Source: SH-MAG3 sp036374995 (GTDB lineage: Bacteria > Gemmatimonadota > Gemmatimonadetes > Longimicrobiales > RSA9). Taken from it: 64,000 nt of DNA. Shown one piece after another: positions 49,695 to 57,909 of this stretch (the first letter of the stretch is position 1; each line of letters starts with the position of its first letter). The notes beneath the pieces were generated by a model. It had not been told where the DNA came from. It saw only the letters and a program-made list of their open reading frames with translations, and made no database searches. The stretch is taken from positions 62,001 through 126,000 of the forward strand of contig DASUSS010000013.1 in NCBI GenBank assembly GCA_036374995.1, read 5' to 3'. Both the position numbers and the translations under genes were made by a program.

Positions 49695-50624
49695 TCACAC
49701 GACGCGCGGTACGCCACGCGCCACCACCTCGCCTGCACGCACCTCCGAGCCGACGGGCGGCGCCTCGAGGCGCGCGCCCCGCTCGAACAGAGCGACCACC
49801 GTCGAGCCGAGATGAAACGCCATGATCTCGTCGCCCTGCGTGATGCGGCGCGGCGGCTCGTAGCGGCGCGTCTCGAGCGTCGCCGCACGCCGACCGGAAA
49901 CGAAGCGTCCCGGTCCGGCCCACTCGGCGTCGAACGCCGTCGAGATCCGCCCCACGTTGTAGGCACCGATGGCGACGATCGCCGCGCGACCGAGCGGCCC
50001 GTCGATGACGCAGACGACGCGCTCGTTGCGGGGGAACAGATCCGGTACGTGCAGCACGGCCGGCGCATTCACGGGGAGGAGCGCACCGGGAACGTGGCGC
50101 GCCCAGGGAATGGCACCGCTGCACGGTGCGTGAATGCGATGGTAGTGGCGCGGACTCAGGTAGAGCGTCAGGAACATGCCGCCGTCGAACGGCTCGGCAT
50201 CGGTCTCGCTGGCGAGCAGGGCGGCCGCAGTATAGTGCCGTCCCTTCGCCTGCGTGAGGACCCCGGCGTCGATGCGGCCGTGCCGCCCGACGACGCCATC
50301 CACGGGCGCCGCGATCGCGGTGTCATCGTCGGGCCAGCTCCGCGAACCGGGGCGCAGGCGCCGCACGAAGAGATCGTTGATCGAGCGGTACTCCTCGAGA
50401 CGGTGCTCGGCTTCGTCGACGCGGATGCCGAGCATGCGGGCGATCGTGCCCAGGACCGGCGCGCGGATCGCGCGCGGCAGCGGTGTGTCCGCGATGCGAC
50501 CGAACGCGCGGGACAGCGCTGCCTGCGGCAGGCGCTCGAGCAGGCGGAGCGTCGCTCGCCAGTGCAGACCGGGCACATCCGGCGAGACGTCGGGGATCCG
50601 CTCGTCTCCCTGCGGCAGCGTCAT
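49695..50624 (-). CDS. psd: Phosphatidylserine decarboxylase proenzyme
   Basis: 309 residues. Catalyses the last step to phosphatidylethanolamine at the membrane. Features: SINDLFVRRLRPGSR, APVDGVVG, FLTLYLSPRHYHRIHAPCSG with the active-site His pair, LFPRNERVVCVIDG, and the self-cleavage site LGST (272-275), which generates the pyruvoyl Ser. Length fits the proteobacterial-type enzyme. Its ATG overlaps the stop of the response-regulator gene (ATGA). Last gene of a seven-gene minus-strand run. Confidence 0.95.
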   Translation of the reverse strand: MTLPQGDERIPDVSPDVPGLHWRATLRLLERLPQAALSRAFGRIADTPLPRAIRAPVLGTIARMLGIRVDEAEHRLEEYRSINDLFVRRLRPGSRSWPDDDTAIAAPVDGVVGRHGRIDAGVLTQAKGRHYTAAALLASETDAEPFDGGMFLTLYLSPRHYHRIHAPCSGAIPWARHVPGALLPVNAPAVLHVPDLFPRNERVVCVIDGPLGRAAIVAIGAYNVGRISTAFDAEWAGPGRFVSGRRAATLETRRYEPPRRITQGDEIMAFHLGSTVVALFERGARLEAPPVGSEVRAGEVVARGVPRVV

Positions 50625-50989
50625 CCGCCGAGCAGCTCGCGGACCGCGTCCGCGAGACGGTCGATCGTGAACGGCTTCGCCAGCGTCGCATCCGCACCGA
50701 GCAGCTTCGCATCGGTCAGCGGCCCCGTCGCTCCGGTCATGGTGCCACCCGATATCGCGAGGATGCGGCTCTGCGGAAACTCCTCGCGCAGCTGCTGGAT
50801 CGTCTCGATGCCATCCTGACCGGGCATGAACACGTCGGTGATCACGAGGTCGGCCGGCGCGCGGCGGTAGAGCGACATGCCCTCGGCGCCATCGCGGCCC
50901 TCGGCCACCCGATGGCCGGCCCGCTCGAGAGCCGCACGCAACAGGCCGCGCACGGCATCGTCATCATCGATGATCAGAACCGACGCCAC
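50621..50989 (-). CDS. Single-domain (CheY-like) response regulator
   Basis: 122 residues: receiver domain only. Acidic pocket IIDDDDA (8-11), phosphoacceptor Asp52 in DLVITDVFMPGQDG, the S/T position in LAISGG, and Lys105 in LAKPF. No output domain, so it must act by protein contact, for example in a phosphorelay or motility/kinase network. No histidine kinase is adjacent. It is coupled to psd (ATGA) and lies 11 bp after csaA. Confidence 0.94.
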   Translation of the reverse strand: MASVLIIDDDDAVRGLLRAALERAGHRVAEGRDGAEGMSLYRRAPADLVITDVFMPGQDGIETIQQLREEFPQSRILAISGGTMTGATGPLTDAKLLGADATLAKPFTIDRLADAVRELLGG

Positions 50990-51000
50990 TTCGCCCCCCT

Positions 51001-51336
51001 TCAGAACATTCGACCGCCGACCGGTACGGCGCGGTCGGGCTGCAGCAGCACCACCGCGCCGTCCTCATCCGGTACCCCGAGCACGAGCACTTCGCTCATG
51101 AACCGGCCGATCTGCTTCGGTGCGAAGTTGGTGACGGCGATGACGAGCCGACCGGGCAGGTCCTCGGGCGAGTAGTGCCGGGTGATCTGCGCGCTCGTCT
51201 TGCGCACGCCGATGCCGGGGCCGAAGTCGATCCACAGCTTCAGCGCGGGCAGCCGCGCCCCCGGGAACGGCTCGGCACGCTGAACCCGGCCCACCCTCAC
51301 ATCGAGCTTCTGGAAGTCCTCGTATTCGATCGTCAC
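51001..51336 (-). CDS. csaA: CsaA-like tRNA-binding/chaperone protein
   Basis: 111 residues from GTG 51336, which overlaps the upstream glycosyltransferase stop (GTGA). EMAP-type OB-fold: IEYEDFQKLDVRVGRVQRAEPFPGARLPALKLWIDFG, then GVRKTSAQITRHYSPEDLPGRLVIAVTNFAPKQIGRFMSEVLVLG, close to the CsaA and MetG C-terminal domain pattern. CsaA is a small dimeric tRNA-binding protein with export-chaperone activity in Bacillus. A longer frame to 51600 is antisense-like noise across the preceding gene. Confidence 0.93.
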   Translation of the reverse strand: MTIEYEDFQKLDVRVGRVQRAEPFPGARLPALKLWIDFGPGIGVRKTSAQITRHYSPEDLPGRLVIAVTNFAPKQIGRFMSEVLVLGVPDEDGAVVLLQPDRAVPVGGRMF

Positions 51337-52808
51337 GCCGCTCTCACCGCTCCTGTGAGTGTACCCAGCAGATGGACCCAGTGCCGCAGCTGGGAATAGA
51401 TGAGGAAATGGGCGTGGACGCGCTGCTGTGCGCTGCGCCCGAGCGCATCGAGCCGCTCGGCGCGCAGCATCTCGCGCAGCGCGGTCCCGATCTCCTCGGC
51501 GTCCTCGGGATCCGCGATGAGCCGGCCGTCGACGCCGTCGCGGACCTGCTGCCGCGGGCCGCACGCTTTCGAGTTCGAGAGCACCGGCACGCCCTTCCAC
51601 ATCGCCTCGGCGATCGTGAGGCCGAACCCCTCGCGCAGCGAGTTCTGAACGACGATCGTCGAGACGCGCTGGAGCGCGTTGACGATCAGGGCATTCACGG
51701 TCGGGTTCCGCATGGGCAGTGCGAGGATGGCGATATCGCGGCGGACGTCCGCATCACAGCCGAGGTACGCCTCGCGCAGCTGCTCCAGCACCTCGGTGCC
51801 TTCCGGGTCATCCGCGATCGACTCCGGGTCCGGTCCCGCCAGGACGAGCCGCGCGAGCATGAGCCGCTCGTGCACTGCGTCATCATCCGCACGCTCCTCG
51901 CGCAGGCGCTGCTTGAGCTCGGCGAACCCGCGCATGAGCGGAAGGAATCCCTTCAGCCGGTCCCAGCGCGACACCTGCGTGATGATCGGCCGCGTCAGCA
52001 GCCCGAGATCGTCGGGTCTCAGCGCGATCTGCCAGCTGCCGTCCGGCTGGATCCGCCGCGCCGGCTCGAGCGGCGGCTCCGCGCTCGGACCGGGCGCGTG
52101 CAGCAGACTGGCGCGGGTGAGGACCGCGACGACGGACTGCACGTGCATCGGCCGGTTCTTGGCCGTGAGCGGATCGAGCGCCGGGTAGATGATGCTGCTC
52201 TTCCCCTCGAAGAACGACGGCACGTATTCCGGCGCCGAGAACACGCCGTGATCGTAGGCAGCGGCATACGGCTGGAGGAATCGCCAGGCATCCGCGGTCG
52301 CCTCGTTGCCGGAATCGAGGCCGATGTGGCAGCGCCAGACTGCCGTGACATCCGGCACCGACAGCATGCCCGCGATCGGCATCGGCTGCGGGTCGTGCAC
52401 GATGACGACGTCATCGCGGCGGATCTCATCGCGCAGTGACTCCGCGTTCGCACGGTTCACCCGCTCCAGCAGACGGCGGTCCTCCATGGTCAGGCCCGCC
52501 GAGCCCGCGCCGTGGATCATGTTGTGGATGCGTTTCGTCAGCTGGAAGAACGCCTCCTCCTCCGTCTCGATGACGACCCACTCCGCGCGAATGCCGAGCT
52601 CGCGCAGGTGCGCGATCAGACCCGGCAGCATCTCCGAGACGCCGCCGCCCTGCGCCGTGGAGTTGACCATCCAGATGGTGCGGCCGCGCATGGCCTGCAC
52701 GAACGGCCGCGACTCCGACCGCAGCTCCGCCACGGCCGGCGCCAGGTGAACGTACTCCGCGTGCTGCTCGAGCGTCGTCTGGGGATCGATCTCTACACGT
52801 CGCGCCAT
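51333..52808 (-). CDS. TreT-like trehalose synthase / GT4 glycosyltransferase
   Basis: 491 residues from ATG 52808, with AAGGAG 5-6 nt upstream. GT-B fold: IWMVNSTAQGGGVSEMLPGLIAHLRELGI, the signature start of TreT/trehalose phosphorylases. HDPQPMPI, VWRCHIGLD and SRWDRLKGFLPLMRGFAEL follow in the linker/second domain, and the E-x7-E motif is EGFGLTIAEAMWKGVPVL. TreT makes trehalose reversibly from NDP-glucose and glucose. The substrate is inferred from family. Fourth gene of the minus-strand run; ends coupled to csaA. Confidence 0.88.
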   Translation of the reverse strand: MARRVEIDPQTTLEQHAEYVHLAPAVAELRSESRPFVQAMRGRTIWMVNSTAQGGGVSEMLPGLIAHLRELGIRAEWVVIETEEEAFFQLTKRIHNMIHGAGSAGLTMEDRRLLERVNRANAESLRDEIRRDDVVIVHDPQPMPIAGMLSVPDVTAVWRCHIGLDSGNEATADAWRFLQPYAAAYDHGVFSAPEYVPSFFEGKSSIIYPALDPLTAKNRPMHVQSVVAVLTRASLLHAPGPSAEPPLEPARRIQPDGSWQIALRPDDLGLLTRPIITQVSRWDRLKGFLPLMRGFAELKQRLREERADDDAVHERLMLARLVLAGPDPESIADDPEGTEVLEQLREAYLGCDADVRRDIAILALPMRNPTVNALIVNALQRVSTIVVQNSLREGFGLTIAEAMWKGVPVLSNSKACGPRQQVRDGVDGRLIADPEDAEEIGTALREMLRAERLDALGRSAQQRVHAHFLIYSQLRHWVHLLGTLTGAVRAA

Positions 52809-52863
52809 CCAGCTCCTTCCCCGGAGGATTGTCTGCGCCGTCGTCTGCACACCCCGGGCCGCG

Positions 52864-53304
52864 CTACTCCGCGTTCATGAGTGTCTGCAGGCGGTCACGC
52901 ACGAGGCGCCGCAGGTGCTCGCGCGCGGCGCGTCCCTCGGGCGCGGGCTCGTTGCCGAGCCGGATGCGTACCCGCATCAGCAGCTCGTCCGCCGTCGGCG
53001 CCGCTATGGAAGAGACGTACGCGTAGCCGAAACGGTCACGGTAGAGCCGCAGCGCGAGCATCGCCGCCTTCCGGACATCGTCTGCGCCTTCATCGATGAC
53101 CGGCTCCGGCTCCGCCGAGAGGGCCCGGGCGAGCTCGCGGTCGTCGAGGCGGATGAGCACCTCGTCGACCACCGCGCACAGCGCGCCGTCATCGGCAAAC
53201 GGTCGCTGCTGCACGACCGCGCGCACGGCGGCCGTCGTCAGGCCGCACTGCCTGAGTGCCGATCGCAGCCGGCGCTCCGACGCTGTGCACAGCGGCCGCT
53301 TCAC
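52864..53304 (-). CDS. OHCU-decarboxylase-like protein lacking the catalytic histidine
   Basis: 146 residues from GTG 53304, overlapping the preceding stop (GTGA). The C-terminal part AMLALRLYRDRFGYAYVSS...ADELLMRVRIRLGNEP..EGRAAREHLRRLVRDRLQTL matches the YxxRFGFxFV...EILxxLxxRLxNxxxxExxxAxxExxxIxxLRL pattern of the ureide-pathway OHCU decarboxylase. VVQQRPFADDGALCAVVDEVL matches the RPF region. Where active enzymes have HPRIG, this has E65-P-E-P-V, and the SxxEQ stretch is shortened. It may be non-catalytic or have another function. No other uric-acid genes are nearby. Confidence 0.7.
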   Translation of the reverse strand: MKRPLCTASERRLRSALRQCGLTTAAVRAVVQQRPFADDGALCAVVDEVLIRLDDRELARALSAEPEPVIDEGADDVRKAAMLALRLYRDRFGYAYVSSIAAPTADELLMRVRIRLGNEPAPEGRAAREHLRRLVRDRLQTLMNAE

Positions 53305-53600
53305 GGCTCGGAGCTGTCCCGCGCGTCACGCGGGGCGGGTGGGTTCTTGCGCCGCGGGCGTGCCGGTCGCGCCTCGGCCGGCTCCTGCCTGCGGACCGGC
53401 GTGGTCCGGAACGGCGGGTCGCCGTACGCCGCGACCGCGCGCAGCAGGTCGCCGCGGGCGACGACCAGCTCGCACAGCTTGTACGGCTCGCCATCGTCGT
53501 CACGCGTCATCACGTCGAGCTGGATCAGGTCCTCGTCGAGGACCTCGTACTGCTCGCGCTCCTCGAACCGCAGCCAGCGATCGCTGACGTGGCATGGCAC
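53301..53600 (-). CDS. Small hypothetical protein
   Basis: 99 residues from GTG 53600 (AGGGCGGCG upstream); the longer frame to 53768 runs antisense-like through the ybjQ-like gene in another frame. N-terminal ~55 residues look like a small beta domain (VSDRWLRFEEREQYEVLDEDLIQLDVMTRDDDGEPYKLCELVVARGDLLRAVAAY, quoted in parts: DRWLRFEEREQYEVL, EDLIQLDVMTRDD). The C-terminus is a disordered Arg/Pro/Ala tail. No family recognised. Coupled to the OHCU-like gene. Confidence 0.6.
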   Translation of the reverse strand: MPCHVSDRWLRFEEREQYEVLDEDLIQLDVMTRDDDGEPYKLCELVVARGDLLRAVAAYGDPPFRTTPVRRQEPAEARPARPRRKNPPAPRDARDSSEP

Positions 53601-53644
53601 CGTCAGCGCCGCCCTGCGGTCCCCGCCGCCCGCCGGTCGGCCCT

Positions 53645-53971
53645 TCACCGCAGGCGTACCGCAGTGCCGTTCGCACTCACCATCAGCATGTTGCCGCCCT
53701 GGCCGATCTGCAGGCTCTCGTAATCGAGGTCCACGGAGATCACCGCGTCCCCGCCGAGTGCCGCACACTCGTTCTCCATCTCCTGAATCGCGATCTCCTT
53801 CGCCTTCCGCAGCTCCCGCTCGTACGCCGCGGACCGGCCGCCGACGATGTCGCGAATGCCCGCAAACAGGTCCTTGAAGATGTTGGCGCCGAGGATCGCC
53901 TCGCCGCTCACCATTCCCAGCACTTCATCGATCTCGCGGCCGGCCACGGCCGGTGTGGTCACTACCAGCAT
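53645..53971 (-). CDS. YbjQ-family (UPF0145/DUF74) protein
   Basis: 108 residues from ATG 53971, with GGAGG 6 nt upstream. The family signature is complete: LVVTTPAVAGREIDEVLGMVSGEAILGANIFKDLFAGIRDIVGGRSAAYE, then KAKEIAIQEMENECAALGGDAVISVDLDYESL and MLMVSANGTAV. A pentameric heavy-metal-binding-like fold is known in the family; function is uncertain. First gene of the seven-gene minus-strand run, 198 bp from the divergent cytochrome gene. Confidence 0.95.
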   Translation of the reverse strand: MLVVTTPAVAGREIDEVLGMVSGEAILGANIFKDLFAGIRDIVGGRSAAYERELRKAKEIAIQEMENECAALGGDAVISVDLDYESLQIGQGGNMLMVSANGTAVRLR

Positions 53972-54169
53972 CGTCCTCCTCCGGGCGGAACGGCCGCGGC
54001 CAGCGCGGCTGTCGTGAGCCTCCATGGGGTCCGGAGACATAATCAGCCCTGTGCCCCTCCGCTGGCCAGTCCGACGGGTCGCGGAAACACGGACCGGGGC
54101 CCCGCCGTACGGAGCGGCATACATTCGTGCGCCTGCCCGCACGTCCACGTTCGAGACGGAGACCCGCTC

Positions 54170-55069
54170 ATGCGTCGCCCGCTACGCCTTGCCGCCATCA
54201 TCCTCGCGTCGCTCGCCGGAGTGCTCCTCCTGGTCATTGGCGGGATCTATGGCATGAGCGGCGCACAGATGCGCCGGACCTGGCCACTGCCGCCGACCGC
54301 CACATTCGAGGTGCGCTCCGACAGCGCGTCGGTCGAGCGCGGGCGACACCTCGTGCGTGCCGTGCTCAGCTGCGCGGAGTGTCACGGCGATGATCTGGGT
54401 GGCGAGCGGGTGGATGCGGGTCCGATCGGCGTCATGTCCACGCCGAACCTGACGTCGGGCGATGGCGGTCTCGCCGTCGAGTTCACCGTGTCGGACTGGG
54501 TCCGGGCGCTGCGCCACGGTGTGCGCCGGGATGGCACATCGCTGCTCGTCATGCCGAGCGAGACCTACACGCATCTGACGGACGCGGACATTGCGGCCGT
54601 GATCGCCTACATCCGTCAGGTGCCGCCCGTCGATCGGCACATGCCGCCCACTCGCCTGCGCCTGGTCGGCCGTGCGCTGCTCGCGGCCGGGAAACTGCCG
54701 CTGCTCGTCGCACCGAAGACGGCGGCGGACGCGCGGCGCACTCCGATCGCGCCGGGGCCGACCTCCGAATACGGGCGCTATCTGGCCGACGTCTCCGGCT
54801 GTCGCGGCTGCCACGGTCTCAACCTGTCGGGCGGATTCGTCGCCGGTCCGCCCGGCACACCCGAGGCCTCGAACCTGACGCCTGCCGGTATCGGCGACTG
54901 GACCGAGGAGGATTTCTTCCGGGCCATGCGCCAGGGCATCCGGCCGGACGGCAGCGCAATCGACGAGTTCATGCCGTGGCGCTATCTCGGCGGCATGACG
55001 GACGATGAGCTGCGTGCAATCCTGCTGTTCCTGCGCACGGTCCCGCCCATGGAGTCCGGCAACCGCTGA
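54170..55069 (+). CDS. Membrane-anchored di-haem cytochrome c
   Basis: 299 residues from ATG 54170 (GGAG 6-9 nt upstream). The uncleaved or signal helix is residues 8-30 (AAIILASLAGVLLLVIGGIYG). Two class I cytochrome c domains: CAECH at 68-72, with distal Met probably in LVMPSETYTHL; and CRGCH near 210, with Met in EFMPWRYLGGMT. Each domain ends with the usual DxxAxxAYIRxxPP / DDELRAILLFLRTVPP helix. A periplasmic electron carrier, often paired with dehydrogenases; no partner is adjacent. Convergent with the M14 gene. Confidence 0.93.
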   Translation: MRRPLRLAAIILASLAGVLLLVIGGIYGMSGAQMRRTWPLPPTATFEVRSDSASVERGRHLVRAVLSCAECHGDDLGGERVDAGPIGVMSTPNLTSGDGGLAVEFTVSDWVRALRHGVRRDGTSLLVMPSETYTHLTDADIAAVIAYIRQVPPVDRHMPPTRLRLVGRALLAAGKLPLLVAPKTAADARRTPIAPGPTSEYGRYLADVSGCRGCHGLNLSGGFVAGPPGTPEASNLTPAGIGDWTEEDFFRAMRQGIRPDGSAIDEFMPWRYLGGMTDDELRAILLFLRTVPPMESGNR

Positions 55070-55091
55070 GGCGTGGTCCGGTCGCCTCGTC

Positions 55092-57005
55092 TCAGCGCGA
55101 CCCGATCTCGATCTCGCGGCGCAGCACTCCGCCGCGCGTGGAATCGAGTCGCAGAGTCGCGCGCACCGGCCCGGTCCCGTAGGTGCGCACCGTGTATGTC
55201 ACGGTGCTCGTGCGACCCGGCTCCGTCCAGCCGCTCCAGACCGCACCACCGCGCAGCTCCGGCTCGACGATCCGCGGCGCGCGACCCTGCTGGGCCGTGT
55301 CGCGCGCGAACGTCAGGAAGAGCCGATCCTCCGGCACGATCTTCACGAGCTGCGCCTGTCGTAGCGCGGTCGGCAGTCGGCCCTCGTTGCGCCACTGCAC
55401 GCGCACCTCCCACGTCGTGCTGTCCGCAGCGTGCTGCCGCACCCGGCGCACGCGCACGTCCTGCCACGCCAGCTCGGGCAGCGCGTAGGCCATCTCGAGA
55501 TTGAAGAGCGCCTGGCGGCTCGCCCAGTGCTCCAGCACGGACGGCGGACCGTTCTGCGAGAAGAACTTCGGGTGGAACCCGCCGATCTCTACTTCGCCGA
55601 AGACGGGGTGCCGGCCCGCCGTCCACGGCCTGAAGCCGCTACCGCCATTCTCGCGGTCATCCCAGATCAGGGCGTCCAGCTGATCGCGCTCACCATCCTC
55701 GTTCTCGTCGCGGAAGATGCCGCCGTTCCAGAGCTCGTCGCCGTACCAGATCGCGCCGTAGTAGAAGTAGCCGAAGTCGGGACCGTGACCGAACAGCGGA
55801 TTCGGGTTGCCCTCCGGGTCGTTGCGCGTCGCATAGGTGTGGTACACATCGCCCGCCCAGGGGTAGCCGGTGATGCGCAGGCCGACGGTATCGAAGTGCT
55901 GGTAGTAGCGGAGATCCTCCGGATACATCCGGTCCCCGGGCATCGACGTCGATGGTGGCCGCAGGTGCATCGGTACCCGCGTGTCCATCGAGTTCACGAC
56001 CGAGATGTTCGGATTGGCGAGCAGCCAGAGCACGACCGCCCGGGTCTCCGGCTCGCTCAGCGGGAACGCGCCCGCGCCGAACTGCGTGTAGCCTCTCCCG
56101 GTCGCGTCACCGCCGCTGTTCGGCCGCCAGTTCTCCGGGTAGTTTCGATGCAGGTCGAGGCCGCCGATCCCGTCCTCGTTGAAGCGGCCGTCGCCATCGT
56201 TGTCGATGCCCTCGCTCATCACCCGCCAGACGGCCGTCTCGCCATCGCGGGCGCGCCGCAGCAGGCGACCGCTCGGATCACGCTCATCCGGTACCATCGT
56301 CGGCTGCACCGTGTCCGCGCCCGTCATCGTCGGCTTCCACCGCATCTGGTAGATGACGCCATCCCCGTCGAGATCGTCCGCCTCGTCCTCGTCGAACAGG
56401 CCGTCGCCGTCGTTGTCGACGGGCCGGACCGTACTGCGGTTCGCCATGGCGGTATGGAGGTAGAAGTTCGATCCGTCGGGATTGTTCTGCGGGCGCAGCG
56501 TGATCGCCTTCGTATCGAGCAGCCGCGTGATGCGCGGGTCGCGGCCGTAGTTCTCGATCAGGTGCTTCGCCAGCCAGAGGACGGACTCCGATGAGGTGAT
56601 CTCGCCACTGTGCCTGCCGCCCTCGAAGTAGGCCGCCGGCTTGTCTTCCTTGCGACCGGTGGACCGGTTCGTCAGCGTCATCTGGAGGATGGGTCGACCC
56701 TCATAGCTGCGGCCGACTTCGTACAGCTCGACGATCTCCGGATGCTGCTCGGCCCAGCGCCGCAGCCACGCATACATCACGTCGACCGTGTGGTATCGGT
56801 CGAACGTCAGCACCTCGTCCGCCTCGTACTGCACCTGCGGGTGCGCGTGACGCCTGAAGTAGCTGACACCGTGACGCTCGGGACGCAGATGATACCAGCT
56901 GTCGTTGCGCTCCGCTTCGGCCGGTACCGCGTCCTGCATCTGTGCCTCCGCCGGCGCGGACGCCATCGCTGAAGCGATCAGGATGAGCGCGAGGTTCCTC
57001 GACAT
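55092..57005 (-). CDS. Secreted M14-family carboxypeptidase homologue with EF-hand-like insert
   Basis: 637 residues; signal peptide to about PAEA-Q. M14 domain: GRSYEGRPILQMTLTN, then the zinc HxxE motif in GGRHSGE (His132, Glu135), RPQNNPDGSNFY and LDLHRNYPENW. An insert (about 195-280) has Ca-binding loops DNDGDGLFDEDE, DLDGDG and DNDGDGRFNEDG. The third zinc ligand of this subfamily, expected in 'xHTxxGxxLRPP', appears as Asp341 in MDTRVPMHLRPPS. ELWNGGIFRDENEDGE may carry the catalytic Glu. The C-terminus (about 500-637) is an Ig-like domain. Exported peptidase; activity uncertain because of the changed ligand. Confidence 0.88.
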   Translation of the reverse strand: MSRNLALILIASAMASAPAEAQMQDAVPAEAERNDSWYHLRPERHGVSYFRRHAHPQVQYEADEVLTFDRYHTVDVMYAWLRRWAEQHPEIVELYEVGRSYEGRPILQMTLTNRSTGRKEDKPAAYFEGGRHSGEITSSESVLWLAKHLIENYGRDPRITRLLDTKAITLRPQNNPDGSNFYLHTAMANRSTVRPVDNDGDGLFDEDEADDLDGDGVIYQMRWKPTMTGADTVQPTMVPDERDPSGRLLRRARDGETAVWRVMSEGIDNDGDGRFNEDGIGGLDLHRNYPENWRPNSGGDATGRGYTQFGAGAFPLSEPETRAVVLWLLANPNISVVNSMDTRVPMHLRPPSTSMPGDRMYPEDLRYYQHFDTVGLRITGYPWAGDVYHTYATRNDPEGNPNPLFGHGPDFGYFYYGAIWYGDELWNGGIFRDENEDGERDQLDALIWDDRENGGSGFRPWTAGRHPVFGEVEIGGFHPKFFSQNGPPSVLEHWASRQALFNLEMAYALPELAWQDVRVRRVRQHAADSTTWEVRVQWRNEGRLPTALRQAQLVKIVPEDRLFLTFARDTAQQGRAPRIVEPELRGGAVWSGWTEPGRTSTVTYTVRTYGTGPVRATLRLDSTRGGVLRREIEIGSR

Positions 57006-57240
57006 GGGTTCTCCGTGGGTGTCTGAGAGGTGGGAGCCACCGCGGCATTATGGCCCGCCGCGGCGCACTGTCAAGCAAACGCTCTCGTCTTCGTTGATTT
57101 TACCGCGCGCACCGCGGCATCTTGTGTCGGCGGCCGGCACAAATCTCCCGACAACGGAACTCCATGGCGCGGTGCGTCGTCGCGATCCTGCTTCTCGTTC
57201 CGGCGGCGCGGTGCACGCCGCGGGCGGGCCTCTGAGCCGC

Positions 57241-57909
57241 ATGCGAGTCGTGCCGCTCGGCGATACGGCGCTGCTCGTCGAGCTCGGTGATGGCATCGAC
57301 GCGGCCACGCACGCCCTCGTGCGCGCAGCGTTCGACGCGCTCTCAGCCGCCGGGCTGCCGGGCGTGCGCGATGTCGTCCCGGCGTACACGGGCATCGCCG
57401 TGCACTACGACCCGCTCGCCTTTGCGGGCGTGGGTCCATTGCCGTACGACGCCGCGAGGCGCACCATTCTGGACGTGCTGGGCAGGATCCGGCCAGCGGA
57501 CGCGGCCTCCGGCCGCACGGTCGAGATTCCGGTTCACTACGGCGGCGCCGATGGTCCGGACATCGAGCACGTCGCGCACCACACCGGCCTGTCCGTGGAC
57601 GAGGTCATCGCGCTGCATGCGGGCACCGAGTACACGGTGTACGTGATCGGCTTCGCACCCGGCTTCCCGTTCCTGGCCGGACTGCCGCCGCGGCTCGCAA
57701 CGCCGCGCCGGGCCTCGCCGAGATCTTCGGTGCCCGCCGGGTCGGTCGGGATCGCCGGTCTGCAGACGGGCGTCTATCCGCTCGCGACGCCCGGCGGCTG
57801 GAACCTCATCGGACGCACCGCGCAGCGGCTGTTTCTGCCGGAACGTGATCCGCCGGCGCTGCTGCGCATTGGCGACCGGATTCGTTTCGTGCCGGTGAGC
57901 GGCGTGTGA
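57241..57909 (+). CDS. pxpB: 5-oxoprolinase subunit B
   Basis: 222 residues from ATG 57241. Allophanate-hydrolase-subunit-1-like domain: RVVPLGDTALLVELG, the 'VPAYTGIAVHYDPL' strand, and the signature VYVIGFAPGFPFLAGLPPRLATPRRASPR followed by VPAGSVGIAGLQTGVYPLATPGGWNLIGRT. With PxpC and PxpA it hydrolyses 5-oxoproline (pyroglutamate) to glutamate with ATP. Its stop overlaps the GTG of pxpC. First gene of the operon; the 235-bp region upstream is shared with the divergent M14 gene. Confidence 0.95.
   Translation: MRVVPLGDTALLVELGDGIDAATHALVRAAFDALSAAGLPGVRDVVPAYTGIAVHYDPLAFAGVGPLPYDAARRTILDVLGRIRPADAASGRTVEIPVHYGGADGPDIEHVAHHTGLSVDEVIALHAGTEYTVYVIGFAPGFPFLAGLPPRLATPRRASPRSSVPAGSVGIAGLQTGVYPLATPGGWNLIGRTAQRLFLPERDPPALLRIGDRIRFVPVSGV

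Noticed and set aside
51001..51600. Longer 199-codon version of csaA
   Set aside because: The extra N-terminus overlaps the TreT-like gene in another frame, while GTG 51336 gives a full CsaA with a GTGA overlap.
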